DNA from: Deltaproteobacteria bacterium
Lineage (GTDB): Bacteria; SAR324; JACQKK01
Assembly (NCBI GenBank): GCA_029858505.1
Contig: JAOUEW010000001.1
Span: 310,001 to 374,000 of the forward strand
DNA: 64,000 nucleotides
Direction of reading: 5' to 3'
The position numbers and the translations under genes were made by a program. The notes below the pieces were generated by a model. It was not told the origin of the DNA, ran no database searches, and worked only from the letters and a program-made list of their open reading frames with translations. This document shows, piece by piece, positions 1 through 9,329 of this stretch (within the stretch, counting starts at the first letter, position 1; each line of letters begins with the position of its first letter).

Positions 1-73
1 GCGGCAAGGGCAGCTTCTTGATATTTCTTTAACTGTTGGCACTTAATAGAACCGACACCCTGAATCCGTTACC

Positions 74-1402
74 TTATTGTGCTGCCTCCTGTATCTTCTG
101 CTGCCACGCCAGCACCACGGCTTTGTTTCCCTTGGCCACCGCTTCAATGATTGTTGCCAATTCCGCTGTTTCGGCTTTGTGCGTTCCAATATAACCTGAA
201 CGGATCAACCCGAGCATATCGGCCTCTCGGAGGTAAGTTCCGTCCAGGGCGTTGTAACTGATACGAACTCCACCCTTCGGGCCTTTGGCCTCAGGGGCGG
301 AAAGGATATGGTTTAGATGGTCAAGAGAGACAAGAAACGATTTATGCGTGTTGCCTGAGATTTTGCGCCTCACAAATTTGAAGAAAAATGGATTACGGCT
401 CAGCCTGTAATCGCTCAAGGAACCTTCAAAGTCAGGAATTTGCATGCGGGCTATTTCATCACGCAACTGCTGGTTAGGACGAAACAGCCAATCAGGGTTG
501 TCACTGTCTTGCTTGTCTTCTTCAAGCATCTTGTACTGGAGCATAATGATGTTGCCCCGGGTTTCGTTGATGTAGATGAGGTCAACACCCAACAGCCTCT
601 CCAAGGGCAGTTTGTTGGCGGTGTAAATCACTAGTTGCTCGCCGTCCTTCCGAAAAACGGCCCGCCCTGTCACATCATGGGATATCTTATCGAAGCCGGG
701 CAGTTGTGTTGCATCATGATGCACCACGTTATCCTCATAGAGGTAAGTTCCGATAAGACCGAGGCAGGATGATGCGCCCCTCTTCAGAACAACTTGTTCC
801 GGTGTGTCATTACCCCGAATTCTAAAAATATCCATTGCCGACCTAATGGCATCTTCTTGTGCCCAGGGGTTATCTGTAACGCGCCTCAACCCAGGTAAAA
901 GGGAAAAAGCCATATCCAGGGCCGAATGATTTTCAGGATTTTTTGCCAGAGTTTCGACTAGGTGAGCACTAAGTTTGGGCGTGAGGTTTGTAATTCCCCC
1001 TTTATCAGGCATGCGATCAACCAGGATGCGCTTCATTTTTGCGTCAGAGATTAACGCTTCAATGGCTTGAAAGGAATCAGGGTGCAAGGCACGCAGTTCT
1101 TTAATGGTGAGGCGAGAATCGAACGTGCTCACGGTTGTTTTGCGGGAAACCGTGGCCAGGTAGCACTTGGTTCCATTGCCTTCTTGTATTTCCAGCAAAC
1201 AAAGCGTTGGTGGTTTGATCGGCTGGAGGACAGAGTGGGTCTTTACTATGGTGAGGTGTTTGAACCCCTGCCGCGAATTGTGCAAGGACTCCGAAAAATC
1301 CTCATCAAAGCGAATCAAAATCATGGGCTTCTTCTGAACCCATTTGCAGATGTCTTCGGCGGTGAAGGGCATGGGGGTCTCTGGTTGAAGAGTGCGCTTC
1401 AA
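74..1402 (-). CDS. Hypothetical protein, possible PD-(D/E)xK-like nuclease fold
   Basis: 442-aa ORF; segment GVDLIYINETRGNIIMLQYK resembles the D-x(n)-QxK core of restriction-endonuclease-like folds; no family recognised. Confidence 0.6.
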   Translation of the reverse strand: MKRTLQPETPMPFTAEDICKWVQKKPMILIRFDEDFSESLHNSRQGFKHLTIVKTHSVLQPIKPPTLCLLEIQEGNGTKCYLATVSRKTTVSTFDSRLTIKELRALHPDSFQAIEALISDAKMKRILVDRMPDKGGITNLTPKLSAHLVETLAKNPENHSALDMAFSLLPGLRRVTDNPWAQEDAIRSAMDIFRIRGNDTPEQVVLKRGASSCLGLIGTYLYEDNVVHHDATQLPGFDKISHDVTGRAVFRKDGEQLVIYTANKLPLERLLGVDLIYINETRGNIIMLQYKMLEEDKQDSDNPDWLFRPNQQLRDEIARMQIPDFEGSLSDYRLSRNPFFFKFVRRKISGNTHKSFLVSLDHLNHILSAPEAKGPKGGVRISYNALDGTYLREADMLGLIRSGYIGTHKAETAELATIIEAVAKGNKAVVLAWQQKIQEAAQ

Positions 1403-1407
1403 TTTGA

Positions 1408-1471
1408 ACCATCACTTAAAATCCCGGAACACGAAGAACACCGCTCCCATCAGGCACAGGCCCGCCCAGGC
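1408..1471. repeat. 64-bp direct repeat copy 1 (duplicate of 3' end of the DUF486 gene)
   Basis: ACCATCACTTAAAATCCCGG...GCCCGCCCAGGC matches 2414..2477 with one mismatch (T/C at 1445). Confidence 0.95.
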
Positions 1472-1513
1472 CGAGAGCGATGCCGAGATCAAGAGGGTCA
1501 CCGGGCGCGTCAT
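1412..1513 (-). pseudogene. Chimeric 33-aa ORF ending in the DUF486 C-terminus (MTRPVTLLISASLSAWAGLCLMGAVFFVFRDFK)
   Basis: Manual translation; last 20 residues are identical to the C-terminus of the 2418..2762 product. Confidence 0.55.
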
Positions 1514-1619
1514 GGATCAGGGGCCTGAGCGCATGAGTTCGGGTTGGTGTTTTCCCTAATTTCGGATAAAATAGGTAAGAAATCCAACTTTATTTCCAAC
1601 ATTCTTACTCAAAACCGCC

Positions 1620-1874
1620 ATGACCACCGTCCGGGTACGCCCCAAACACCAAATCACCCTACCGACCGCCATTGTCAACCAAGCGGGCCTGCACCCCAAT
1701 GACCTGCTGGAAGCCAGTTACGTCAACGGGGTCATCACCCTGGTGCCCAAGGGCAGGGGGGCGGGGGAGGAAGATTTGATGGCCTACGCGGGCATTGCGG
1801 AGGGCCTGTATGGAAAAACCCGCCAAGAAATTGACGCGAACATCCGCCAACTGCGTGACGAGTGGGAACGATGA
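1620..1874 (+). CDS. AbrB/MazE-type antitoxin
   Basis: N-terminal TTVRVRPKHQITLPTAIVNQAGLHPNDLLE swapped-hairpin AbrB motif; overlaps a PIN toxin gene by 4 nt. Confidence 0.85.
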   Translation: MTTVRVRPKHQITLPTAIVNQAGLHPNDLLEASYVNGVITLVPKGRGAGEEDLMAYAGIAEGLYGKTRQEIDANIRQLRDEWER

Positions 1875-2326
1875 CTACTCCCCTGGCCTCCCTGCGTGGG
1901 CACCGGGTGTATCTCGACACCAATTGCCTCATCTATTTTTTCATCCGCGACCCCGATTATTTTGAGGCGGCTTTTGATATTTTGAATGCCTGTAAACAAG
2001 GGGAGATCATCGGCATGTTTGGGCAGGTGGGGGTGGCGGAGCTTTTGGTGAAACCCTATCAAGCCAACGACGCCGCCCAAATCGCCCAATATAAAAAATT
2101 CCTATTCCAAAGCCATACCCTTCAAATCCTGCCCCACGATTTGACCACCTTTGACCTAGCCGCTCAAATCCGCGCCCAGCAAGGCGTCAAACTCATGGAT
2201 GCCCTCCACTATGCCACTGCCCTCCATGGCGGCTGCCGCTTCTTTCTCTCCAACGACCGCGCCTTCAAATCCACCCCCCGCATGGAAGTGCTGACCATGG
2301 CCGATTTCGCGGGGGAAAAGCCATAA
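1871..2326 (+). CDS. PIN-domain ribonuclease toxin (VapC-like)
   Basis: YLDTNCLIYFF ... VAELL ... LMDALHYATAL ... FLSNDRAF acidic PIN motifs; ATGA overlap with antitoxin (alternative GTG start 1862). Confidence 0.85.
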   Translation: MTTPLASLRGHRVYLDTNCLIYFFIRDPDYFEAAFDILNACKQGEIIGMFGQVGVAELLVKPYQANDAAQIAQYKKFLFQSHTLQILPHDLTTFDLAAQIRAQQGVKLMDALHYATALHGGCRFFLSNDRAFKSTPRMEVLTMADFAGEKP

Positions 2327-2364
2327 ACTTTCCCCAATCATCCCAGCACACAGACAGAAACCAC

Positions 2365-2413
2365 GAGGCCTCTACATAGACCGGGTTTTTGCCGTGAAAA
2401 ATTCACCCGTCTC
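2365..2413. mobile_element. Short MITE-like element (family M), degenerate
   Basis: Left end GAGGCCTCTACATAGACC, internal GGGTTTTTGCCGTGAAAA, right end CGTCTC; flanks ACCAC/ACCAT (4/5). Confidence 0.5.
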
Positions 2414-2477
2414 ACCATCACTTAAAATCCCGGAACACGAAGAACACCGCCCCCATCAGGCACAGGCCCGCCCAGGC
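2414..2477. repeat. 64-bp direct repeat copy 2 (3' end of DUF486 gene)
   Basis: Matches 1408..1471, one mismatch. Confidence 0.95.
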
Positions 2478-2762
2478 GAAGTTCCAAGAGGGCTTCACGC
2501 CCATGTACAGGGCGGCGAACCCGGCGAACACCAGCAGGGTGATGACTTCTTGCATGATTTTGAGCTGGGGGAGGGAATATTGGGCGGCCCCCAGGCGGTT
2601 GCCCGGCACCTGAAAGCAGTATTCAAAGAAGGCAATGCCCCAACTGGCCAGCACCACCAGCCACAGGGGCTTGGTGTTCAGGTTTTTCAGGTGGCCATAC
2701 CAGGCAAAGGTCATGAACAGGTTGGAGATGGTGAGCAGCAAGATGGGGGCGTAGAGGGTCAT
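2418..2762 (-). CDS. DMT/DUF486 family small membrane protein
   Basis: MTLYAPILLLTISNLFMTFAWYGHLKN...; DUF486-like hydrophobic protein; internal ATG preferred over the ORF start at 2828. Confidence 0.8.
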   Translation of the reverse strand: MTLYAPILLLTISNLFMTFAWYGHLKNLNTKPLWLVVLASWGIAFFEYCFQVPGNRLGAAQYSLPQLKIMQEVITLLVFAGFAALYMGVKPSWNFAWAGLCLMGAVFFVFRDFK

Positions 2763-3013
2763 GGGTTGTACGGGGGAAAGGGATGTTTTGAGAATGAATG
2801 GAGTGGAACAGGGGTTTTGTGGGGCCAATGGGTTCGGTCTAGGGCCAGGGGCCAGAAACTAGGGCCAAGGGCCAAAAAGGGGGCCAAGAAGCAGAATGTA
2901 GGAAGCATGAAGGGGGGAGAGCAGGGAGAAGGAGAAAGCAAAAGAATAGTAAGGAGAATAGGAATAGGAAGAAGTAGGCCGGGCAAAGGAATGAAACCCC
3001 AGGGCCATACTCT

Positions 3014-3457
3014 TTACGATTCATCTCCCCTGCGCCGCTCCCGGTCCTGGTCGCGCTTTTTAATGGCGTCCCGCTTGTCGTGAAGTTTCTTGCCCTTGGC
3101 CAGGGCAATTTCTACTTTGGCGATGCCCCGGGTGAAATAGATTTTGGTGGGCACAATGGTCAGCCCCCGTTCTTTCACTTTTTGGTGCAGCTTGCGAATT
3201 TCCTCCCGTTTCAGCAGCAGTTTGCGCTTGCGGGTGGGGTCGGCATTAAAGCGGTTGCCATGGGAATAGGGCTGAATTTCAGCGCCGTGCAGGAACATTT
3301 CTCCCTGCTCCACTTGGCACCAGGCGGCGGTCAGGTTCACCTTGCCGTCCCGCAGGCTTTTCACCTCCGAGCCCACCAGCACGATGCCGGCCTCGTGTTT
3401 TTCCAGCAGTTCATACTCAAAGCGGGCCTTGCGGTTGTCCACCACCAACTTGCTCAT
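3014..3457 (-). CDS. smpB: SsrA-binding protein SmpB
   Basis: KLVVDNRKARFEYELLEKHEAGIVLVGSEVKSLRDGKVNL...HDKRDAIKKRDQDRE. Confidence 0.97.
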   Translation of the reverse strand: MSKLVVDNRKARFEYELLEKHEAGIVLVGSEVKSLRDGKVNLTAAWCQVEQGEMFLHGAEIQPYSHGNRFNADPTRKRKLLLKREEIRKLHQKVKERGLTIVPTKIYFTRGIAKVEIALAKGKKLHDKRDAIKKRDQDRERRRGDES

Positions 3458-3756
3458 GGCTTTGGGCCCTGGGAAAAAGCGATTCGAAAATGGGGTTTCC
3501 CAACGGCGCGAAACCGATTTGGGGCGGAATACGATCTGGGCTGATTTTACATGGCCTTTGGGGGGAACGCCACCGGGCGTTGGGGGGTGCCTTTTGACAG
3601 CGGAGAGCCTTCGTTCTACCCTTGGGTTTCCTTTCCAAGGCCAGGATGGGTAAGATGTGGCAGATTCATTCTTTCTGGCAGGACGGCGTTGGGCGGCAAT
3701 CGCCCCCCGAACCGGTCTTTAACGGTCGGTTATCCAAAAAAATCTTCTGATCTCAT

Positions 3757-6700
3757 ATGGTTAAGCAGACGCAGGGCCGGAAACAGGTGTTTTTGGAAGC
3801 CGAGAAGTTTGCCAGTGATTTAGCTCTCCTTTCCGGAAAGCGGCCGGATTTTCTGAAGGAAGACCTGGAAGGGGTGCTTTCCCCCGAGCGGGTGGACCAG
3901 GAAATCAGCCGTTTGCGCTCCTTGAGCGTGGATGAATACATCCGGGCCACGGTGAACCCCTCCGAAAACCCCAAGCGCAAAACCGCGCCCGAGGTGATCC
4001 GCCAGCTGGGGGGCCGGGTCATCAAAGAAATCTCCGACGGGCCGCTGTTTCTGGCCGAGGTGGAGTTTCAGCAGCCAGAGAACCGGCGGCGGCTGTTGTT
4101 TTTGGCCCAGAACCGCAAGAACAAGAACGGCGTGTGGATGCCCCACCACCACAACCGCGCCGCCGACCTGATCCGCTATTATTCCTCCTACGGTATGCCG
4201 GTGGTCACCTTCATCGACACCCCCGGGGCGGACGCCGGAGAAGAAGCCAACCGCCAAAACCAAGCCCACAGCATTTCTTGGCTCATCATGGAGATGGCCA
4301 ACCTGCAACTGCCCACGGTGGGGATCATCCTGGGCAACGGGTATTCCGGCGGGGCCATTCCCTTGGCCACCACCAACGTGCTGCTGAGCGTGCGAGACGG
4401 GGTATTCAACACCATTCACCCCATGGGCTTGGCCGAGATTGCCTACAACTACAATCTGTCGTGGCAAGAGTGCGCCAAGTACATGGGGGTATCTCCCTTT
4501 GAATTGTACCGCCAGGGGTACCTGGACGGCGTGGTGGATTACTCTCCCCTGGACGACCGCCCCCCCACGGCCCTGGCCCAGGCCATCTTTTCGGCGCTGA
4601 ACAGCATCGAGCAGCGCTCCGCCCAGATTTTACGGGACCCCACCTACGAGTTCTTTTTTCAGCACTACCAAGAATCCATTGGCCGGTACCTCAATCCCTC
4701 CCGGCTGCTGATCGAAGAAAACCGCATTTCGGAAAAAACCCCCACCGGAATGCTGAACGTGTTCGGTTCGGTGTACCGGTTTCACCGGTATTTGAAGAGC
4801 CGCCTGCGGCTTTCCAGCCAGAACACCCTGCGTTATTCCCGCGCGGGGCACGTGGATTCTCCCAAGGGTCAGCTGCTGGGCCGGCTGGAGGCCGACCGCT
4901 TGGACCGGTTCAACAAATGGCTGGCCGCCCCCCTGGAAGTGCGCTACGACGACGACCTGGCGGCCCGCTATAAAAAATTCTTAGACACCCTGCGGGAGCA
5001 GGGCACCGAACGCACCCGGCTGGCCAGCCTGTTTAAAGGCAACCCCGAAACCAATTATCGCCGGGCGGTGACCCGCCTGACCCAGGGGGTGGCCCTGTAT
5101 TTGTACAATTATTGGAAGGACCAGGCCCGCGACAACCTGGGGGCCTTGCTGGAACACGTGGGCGAAGGCACCGATGCGGCCCCCCCAGCCCCCCACGAAG
5201 CCAACCTGTTGAGCATCTTAAAACTCAAGCCGGTGGCCGAGTTGTTCCCCTGGGAGGTGCAAAACCTGATTCTGTTCGATCTGGCCTTCGACAAGATGCT
5301 GGACAACATTACCCTGACCGCCCGGGAACTGAAGGAAACCAACCAGATTACCCAGGAATCATTGGAAGGGCTGCTGGACAAAGTGGTGCACGAGGCCACC
5401 GAGGCCTTCCAAAGCGTTTACGCCGGAGAAACCGAAAAGGAAACCCGCGGAAACTTTTTGCGGTGGCTGGAAGGGTTTACCAGCCAGAAGACCACCGAAA
5501 AAACCATGCGGCAGATTAGCGAATGGAAGCGGTTGGCGTCTCCCCGCATTTCCGAGCCGCTGTTTGGCCTGATGGCCTATTTGTTTACCCACCTGCTGCC
5601 CTCGCTGTACCAGGCCCAGCGTGGAGAAAAACGCTTCGACGGCCGGATCAACCCCCGCAACATCGGCATCAAAGACTTCTGGAACCGTTTGTCTCAGGCC
5701 TACGACGACCTGCAGATTCAGACCATGCTGGCCGAATACAAGCGCACGGTGCGTATTCAACCCCAGCAATTGATCGAGACGTTCTTCCAAGGCTACGAAG
5801 AACTGAACGGCCACCTCATGACCTCGGACCCTGTGCGGTTCCCTGGGTTCCGTCAGTCCATCAACCGCGCTTTGGAAACCGGCATTCCTCCGGTGGGGGT
5901 GCTCACTGGCATCGCCTCCTTTAAGCACGAGGATATCTCCACCCAGGTGGGGGTGGTGGTGAGCAACACCAACTTCCAGGCCGGGGCTTTCGACATGGCC
6001 AGCGGCGAGAAGGTGTGCAAGCTGCTGGTGGAGTGCGCCAGCCGCCGCCTGCCGGTGGTGATGTTTATCTCTTCCGGCGGCATGCAGACCAAAGAGGGCG
6101 CGGGGGCCCTGTTCTCCATGAGCGTGCTGAACGACCGCATCACCCGCTTTGTGAAAGACATTGACCTGCCGGTGATCTGCTTTGGCTTCCGCGACTGCAC
6201 CGGCGGGGCCCAGGCCAGTTTTGTTACCCACCACTTGGCCAAGGTGTTTTACCTGTCGGGGGCGGTCATTCCCTTCGCCGGTCAACGGGTGGTGCCCAAG
6301 CACCTGCCGGTTCAGGCCATCCTGGCCAACTATTTGTCTCAAAACGAGGGCACCATGCACGGCCTGGTGCACAACCCCTTCGACCCCGGCCTGGACGACA
6401 AACTGCGGGAAATTGACCCCAGCATTCCCCTGCCCTCCGAGACCATTCCCCAGGCCATCGCCCGCATTCTGCGGGGCGAATACCAGGTGCATGAAGGCCT
6501 GGGGGGGCCGGCGGTGGGCCCGGTCATTTCCTTCGAACCGTTGCAGCGGGTGCTGATTCACGCCCGGGGCTGCACCGCGGCCCGGCTGGTGAAGGGGGCC
6601 CAAGACGCTGGGCTGGAAGTGGTGCTGGTGCAGTCAGACGCCGACATGGAAAGCCACCCGGCGGAAATGCTGCGGCCAAACGACCGTTTGGTGTGTTTGG

Positions 6701-8280
6701 GGGGCAACACGCCCCAAGAAAGTTACTTAAACGGCCTGTCGGTGATTCGCATTGCCGAGCAGGAAGACTGCGACGCCATTCACCCCGGTATCGGGTTCCT
6801 GTCGGAAAACCCCGACTTCGCCAAGCGCTGCCGCCGCCACGGCCTAAACTTTGTGGGTCCCAGCCACATCTCCATGGAGATGATGGGCAACAAATCCAAC
6901 GCCATCGCCACCAGCCGCCAGTCGGGGGTGCCGGTGGTGCCGGGCAGCCACGGGGTCATCACCGAACCCCTGGAAGCCAAAGCCATGGCCGATGAAATTG
7001 GCTACCCGGTGCTCATCAAGGCGGCCTTCGGCGGGGGGGGCAAGGGCATTCGGGTGGTGTACGAGCCCGACCAGTTCGTGGAGGCCTTTAACCGCACCAC
7101 CACCGAAGCCCTGGGGGCCTTTGGCAACGGCGACGTGTACCTGGAAAAATTCGTGGAGTCCATGCGCCACGTGGAGGCCCAGGTGCTGCGCGACAGCCAT
7201 GGCAACACCCGCATCATGGGCTACCGCGACTGCTCGGTGCAGCGCGACAACCAAAAACTGGTGGAGGAATCGGGCTCTTACAAATTTACCCAGCGCCACA
7301 TTGATGACGTGACCAAGGCGGCCGAAAAACTGGCCAAGGCGGTGGATTACGTGGGGGCTGGCACCGTGGAATACATTTACGACCGGGTGAACGATTCGTT
7401 CTATTTCATGGAAATGAACACCCGCCTGCAGGTGGAACACCCGGTGACCGAAATGGTGTGCGGTTACGACATCGTGGCGCTGCAGTTTGCCATTGCCCAG
7501 GGCAAGTCCATCGCCGACGTGAAGCCCCAGGTGAACGGTTACGCCATGGAAGTGCGGATCAACGCCGAGAAGATGGAAATACAGGCCGACGGCAAGGTGG
7601 GCTTTACCCCTGCCCCAGGGAAAATCTCCCGCATGGTTCTGCCGGAAGACAAGCGCGTGCGGGTGATTCAAGCCGTGAAAGAGGGCAAGCAAATTCCCCC
7701 CTACTACGACAGCATGGTGATGCAGGTGATTGCCCACGGCAAAGACCGGGAAGACGCCGTGGAAATTTTGCTGGCCTGGATGGATAAGCTGGTGCTGGAG
7801 GGGGTGTACACCAACACGGCCCTGATGATGGCCATTTTGAAAGACCCGGTGTTCCGCCAAGGCGACTACGACACGGGCTTCTTGAAGGGCTTTTGGGGGC
7901 GGGCCAGCCTAACCGCCATTCGGCAGGAAATGGAGCGGCGCTCCGGGGCAACCTCGGTGGCCATTGATAAAAACGCCATTCTGATCGAAGGCTCTCGCGA
8001 GTTGAAGGTGCTGGCCCCCCGCACCGGGGTGTTCTACGCCTCGCCTTCTCCAGACGAGCCGCCCTTCGTGGAGATTGGAGCGGAGTTCGAGGCGGCCAAG
8101 CCCCTGTGCCTGATGGAAGCCATGAAGGTGTTCGACAGCGTGTCGCTGGCAGACTTCAACAAGGCGGGGGTGGTGCTGTACGACCCGGCGGTGAAATACA
8201 AACTGGCCCGCCGCATGGCCGAGCCCGGCAAAACCGTGAACCAGGGCGACCTGCTGTTCGTGGTGGAACCGGTGGGCTGA
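3757..8280 (+). CDS. Single-chain biotin-dependent acyl-CoA carboxylase (CT-alpha, CT-beta, biotin carboxylase, BCCP)
   Basis: AccA-like ...VVTFIDTPGADAGEEA...GNGYSGGAIPLA; AccD-like ...FISSGGMQTKEG...IPFAGQRVV; BC ...AAFGGGGKGIRVV...EMNTRLQVEHPVTE; biotinylation site EAMKV. Confidence 0.92.
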   Translation: MVKQTQGRKQVFLEAEKFASDLALLSGKRPDFLKEDLEGVLSPERVDQEISRLRSLSVDEYIRATVNPSENPKRKTAPEVIRQLGGRVIKEISDGPLFLAEVEFQQPENRRRLLFLAQNRKNKNGVWMPHHHNRAADLIRYYSSYGMPVVTFIDTPGADAGEEANRQNQAHSISWLIMEMANLQLPTVGIILGNGYSGGAIPLATTNVLLSVRDGVFNTIHPMGLAEIAYNYNLSWQECAKYMGVSPFELYRQGYLDGVVDYSPLDDRPPTALAQAIFSALNSIEQRSAQILRDPTYEFFFQHYQESIGRYLNPSRLLIEENRISEKTPTGMLNVFGSVYRFHRYLKSRLRLSSQNTLRYSRAGHVDSPKGQLLGRLEADRLDRFNKWLAAPLEVRYDDDLAARYKKFLDTLREQGTERTRLASLFKGNPETNYRRAVTRLTQGVALYLYNYWKDQARDNLGALLEHVGEGTDAAPPAPHEANLLSILKLKPVAELFPWEVQNLILFDLAFDKMLDNITLTARELKETNQITQESLEGLLDKVVHEATEAFQSVYAGETEKETRGNFLRWLEGFTSQKTTEKTMRQISEWKRLASPRISEPLFGLMAYLFTHLLPSLYQAQRGEKRFDGRINPRNIGIKDFWNRLSQAYDDLQIQTMLAEYKRTVRIQPQQLIETFFQGYEELNGHLMTSDPVRFPGFRQSINRALETGIPPVGVLTGIASFKHEDISTQVGVVVSNTNFQAGAFDMASGEKVCKLLVECASRRLPVVMFISSGGMQTKEGAGALFSMSVLNDRITRFVKDIDLPVICFGFRDCTGGAQASFVTHHLAKVFYLSGAVIPFAGQRVVPKHLPVQAILANYLSQNEGTMHGLVHNPFDPGLDDKLREIDPSIPLPSETIPQAIARILRGEYQVHEGLGGPAVGPVISFEPLQRVLIHARGCTAARLVKGAQDAGLEVVLVQSDADMESHPAEMLRPNDRLVCLGGNTPQESYLNGLSVIRIAEQEDCDAIHPGIGFLSENPDFAKRCRRHGLNFVGPSHISMEMMGNKSNAIATSRQSGVPVVPGSHGVITEPLEAKAMADEIGYPVLIKAAFGGGGKGIRVVYEPDQFVEAFNRTTTEALGAFGNGDVYLEKFVESMRHVEAQVLRDSHGNTRIMGYRDCSVQRDNQKLVEESGSYKFTQRHIDDVTKAAEKLAKAVDYVGAGTVEYIYDRVNDSFYFMEMNTRLQVEHPVTEMVCGYDIVALQFAIAQGKSIADVKPQVNGYAMEVRINAEKMEIQADGKVGFTPAPGKISRMVLPEDKRVRVIQAVKEGKQIPPYYDSMVMQVIAHGKDREDAVEILLAWMDKLVLEGVYTNTALMMAILKDPVFRQGDYDTGFLKGFWGRASLTAIRQEMERRSGATSVAIDKNAILIEGSRELKVLAPRTGVFYASPSPDEPPFVEIGAEFEAAKPLCLMEAMKVFDSVSLADFNKAGVVLYDPAVKYKLARRMAEPGKTVNQGDLLFVVEPVG

Positions 8281-8348
8281 AAGGAAATTGCCCCCTGTGT
8301 CTTGACATTTTCAATTGAAAAGCGCCCAGATGATCTTAAGAGAATAGC

Positions 8349-8407
8349 GCCCTTGGCAGTAGGCTTATCCAATCATTCGGGATAGGCCGAGCCCAAGGGC
8401 ATTTTTT
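8349..8407 (+). terminator. Rho-independent terminator after the carboxylase gene
   Basis: GCCCTTGG..GGCTTATCC / GGATAGGCC..CCAAGGGC two-segment stem followed by ATTTTTT. Confidence 0.75.
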
Positions 8408-8596
8408 CAGGTAAATCCCATGAGCACGGCGATTTTAATTGATGGGGAGTTTTTTTAGGGGAATAGATTTTGTTTTGGATCCCATGTGGAATCCAATTCA
8501 GCCATCTTTGTTTGAGCATATTGATGGTTTGCGTTCAACCTGCCCAGATCCCGCGCGCAATAACTTTAATAACGTTGTAAATTCATCTCCCGTTGA

Positions 8597-9214
8597 ATGA
8601 ATTCCCACTCTCCCCTTTGCCTGGGCATTCTGGCCTCCCACGGGGGGTCGAACCTGCAGGCCATTCTAGATGCCATCGCCAGCGGTGGTCTGCCCGCCAA
8701 GGTGGGGCTGGTGGTCTCGAACAATTCCCAAGCCATGGCCCTGGAGCGCGCCCGCCGGGCCGGGGTGCCAGCCCTGCATGTTTCCGCCGCCACCCATGGG
8801 GGCCCCGAGGGGGCCGACCAGGCCCTTGCCCTGGCCCTGCGAAACCACGGGGTGAACCTGGTGGTGCTGGCGGGCTACATGAAAAAAATCGGCCCGGCCC
8901 TGCTGGGGGCCTTCCCCCGGCGCATCCTCAACATCCATCCGGCCCTGCTGCCCAAGTTTGGCGGCCAGGGGCACTTTGGCATCCATGTTCACCAGGCGGT
9001 GCTGGCCGCGGCCGAAAAAGAATCCGGCGCTACCGTTCACTTGGTGGATGGGGAGTATGACAAGGGGGCCGTGGTGGCCCAGGCCCGGGTGCCAGTGGAG
9101 CCGGGAGACACCCCGGAAACCCTGCAGGCTAGGGTGCTGAAGGTGGAGCATCAATTGTATCCCCAGGTGCTGGCCGCCCTGGCCAGGGGTGAACTGGACC
9201 TGGACCAACTGTGA
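8597..9214 (+). CDS. purN: Phosphoribosylglycinamide formyltransferase
   Basis: LGILASHGGSNLQAILDAI...VLAGYMKKIG...NIHPALLPKFGG...HLVDGEYDKGAVVAQ. Confidence 0.95.
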   Translation: MNSHSPLCLGILASHGGSNLQAILDAIASGGLPAKVGLVVSNNSQAMALERARRAGVPALHVSAATHGGPEGADQALALALRNHGVNLVVLAGYMKKIGPALLGAFPRRILNIHPALLPKFGGQGHFGIHVHQAVLAAAEKESGATVHLVDGEYDKGAVVAQARVPVEPGDTPETLQARVLKVEHQLYPQVLAALARGELDLDQL

Positions 9215-9329
9215 CGGGCCCTGGTCTTTCCCATTTTCCTCCCGCCGGATATAATGCATCGGTCCGCATTTCATTTCTCATGGCTTCAATCGCCATGATG
9301 ATCCCCTTTCATTTCCAACGGAATTCTCC

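Noticed and set aside
1067-1528. 153-aa plus-strand ORF over the 442-aa gene and the direct repeat
   Set aside because: Antisense to a better supported ORF and reads through the duplicated DUF486 3' end
5359-6603. 414-aa minus-strand ORF inside the carboxylase gene (also 6844..7860 -)
   Set aside because: Shadow ORFs opposite a clearly conserved protein in GC-rich DNA; His/Gln/Pro-rich translations with no motifs
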